Source of the DNA: SHZL01 sp963815185
GTDB taxonomy: Bacteria; Pseudomonadota; Gammaproteobacteria; Xanthomonadales; SZUA-36
Assembly: GCA_963815185.1 (NCBI GenBank)
Contig: CAWFGC010000004.1
Span: 186,001 to 250,000, forward strand
Reading direction: 5' to 3'
Length of the DNA: 64,000 nucleotides
The notes under the pieces are model-generated. The model was not told the DNA's origin. It ran no database searches and was given only the letters and a program-made list of their open reading frames with translations. The translations under genes and the position numbers were made by a program. Below are positions 63,377 to 64,000 of this stretch, in pieces; the first letter of the stretch is position 1; every line of letters starts with the position of its first letter.

Positions 63377-64000
63377 CTATATTAGCGCGCCAGCCTGCGC
63401 ATAGATGTTCGCCACGCTGTCCGTCAAGAACTCCATGATGCGCTGTGTGCGCTGTTTCTTGTTCGATTTCATATGGCTGAGCATCATGCCGGTGAGCATG
63501 AACAAAGCGGCATCGTGGACCACTTCGAGCTCTTCCCGCCCTGCCCAGGGTGAGAACATCTTCTTGACGCGCTCAATGAAGCTTTTTTCGAAATCCTGCT
63601 CCAGTGGTTCCAGCACCTGTCTGAGTTCCTGATCCGTACGTGAGGCCATCAGGATTTCCTGATAGGCCAGGGAGGAGGGCAGCTTTACGTACTTCCAGGC
63701 TTCGCCAACGGATTGCGCGATTTTCTCCCTGCTCATCTCACGCAGCGGAATGCCGATGGCCTCCATCATCTTCCCGTATTCGGACAAGCGCTTTTTGTGC
63801 AGGTATTTGATCGTCGCTTTGAGCACCGCCTGGCGGGACGGAAAATGGTGCATCATGGCGCCGCGGGAGACTTTGGCGTACTCTGCAATCAAGGAGGTCG
63901 TGGTCCGGGCATAGCCGTAATCAATGATGCATTGAATGGCCGCTTCCAGTATGGTCCGGCGTGTATTGGCGCTTTTTACGGCCTGCCATCCCTCTTTCTT
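63377..64000 (-). CDS. TetR-family transcriptional regulator, N-terminus beyond the window
   Basis: The frame is open to the end of the window. HTH segment: RRTILEAAIQCIIDYGYARTTTSLI, then AEYAKVSRGAMMHHFPSRQAVL. About 150 residues of ligand domain follow, to a stop at 63377. It is convergent with the carboxyltransferase gene at 61740. The target is unknown. Confidence 0.88.
   Translation of the reverse strand, partial: KKEGWQAVKSANTRRTILEAAIQCIIDYGYARTTTSLIAEYAKVSRGAMMHHFPSRQAVLKATIKYLHKKRLSEYGKMMEAIGIPLREMSREKIAQSVGEAWKYVKLPSSLAYQEILMASRTDQELRQVLEPLEQDFEKSFIERVKKMFSPWAGREELEVVHDAALFMLTGMMLSHMKSNKKQRTQRIMEFLTDSVANIYAQAGALI

Overview
The window is a dense catabolic region from what looks like a Gram-negative bacterium, most likely a gammaproteobacterium. 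The signs are two TonB-dependent outer-membrane receptors with 'EEIIVTARKREES'-type plug regions, AccB/AccC-like carboxylase subunits, a ComM relic and FadB-like beta-oxidation genes. This placement is an inference. Almost every gene serves activation, beta-oxidation, rearrangement or carboxylation of acyl-CoA thioesters. No rRNA, tRNA or CRISPR array was seen.

Layout. 1-17000 (mostly +): end of an S10 carboxypeptidase, a crotonase, a TetR gene, then MeaB, the two subunits of a B12-dependent acyl-CoA mutase, crotonases, an SDR, a fused glutaconate-CoA-transferase/IpdAB-like protein, a FadB-like protein, a DUF2889 protein, an acyl-CoA ligase and a 612-aa acyl-CoA dehydrogenase. 17000-19760: a decayed island with a relic of a carboxyltransferase gene, a PIN/Phd toxin-antitoxin pair, a ComM relic and a HigBA pair. 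19760-36700 (-): an SDR and an IVD-like dehydrogenase, then a long gene run from a TonB receptor through a carboxyltransferase-like protein, a paired acyl-CoA dehydrogenase, an SDR, a broken ligase and a fused double dehydrogenase to a thiolase-crotonase fusion. 36800-40100 (+): TetR, FadD19-like ligase, isomerase-like crotonase. 40100-43900 (-): crotonase, SDR and Old Yellow Enzyme-type reductase. 44300-50150 (-): a biotin-dependent carboxylase set (biotin carboxylase, two biotin carriers, carboxyltransferase) with an SDR and a YkgJ-like protein. 50400-64000: SDR and ligase, TetR, TonB receptor, SDR, SnoaL-like protein, molybdopterin enzyme, ligase plus a third carboxyltransferase, and the start of a fourth TetR gene.

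How it may fit together (inference). TonB receptors import a bulky hydrophobic substrate and AMP-forming ligases make CoA thioesters. FadE34/ChsE-like two-domain or paired dehydrogenases, crotonases, SDRs and the thiolase-like fusion shorten side chains. The IpdAB-like protein could open a ring, and the B12 mutase rearranges a branched acyl-CoA. The most unusual element is a biotin carboxylase system with one biotin carboxylase, two near-identical carriers and three or four paralogous HMGL-fold carboxyltransferases. These lack the pyruvate-binding arginine motif of known family members, so the substrate is probably not pyruvate. Several parts recall steroid side-chain degradation, but no steroid-nucleus genes are present, so 'polycyclic or branched isoprenoid acid' is as far as the sequence goes.

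An important caveat: about 20 genes carry single-base frameshifts. Most are repaired by deleting exactly one base, often in a short homopolymer. This looks like insertion-biased sequence error, and such genes are given here as single reconstructed CDSs. True relics (27409-28213, 17074-17298, 18361-18495) have larger losses and are marked as pseudogenes.
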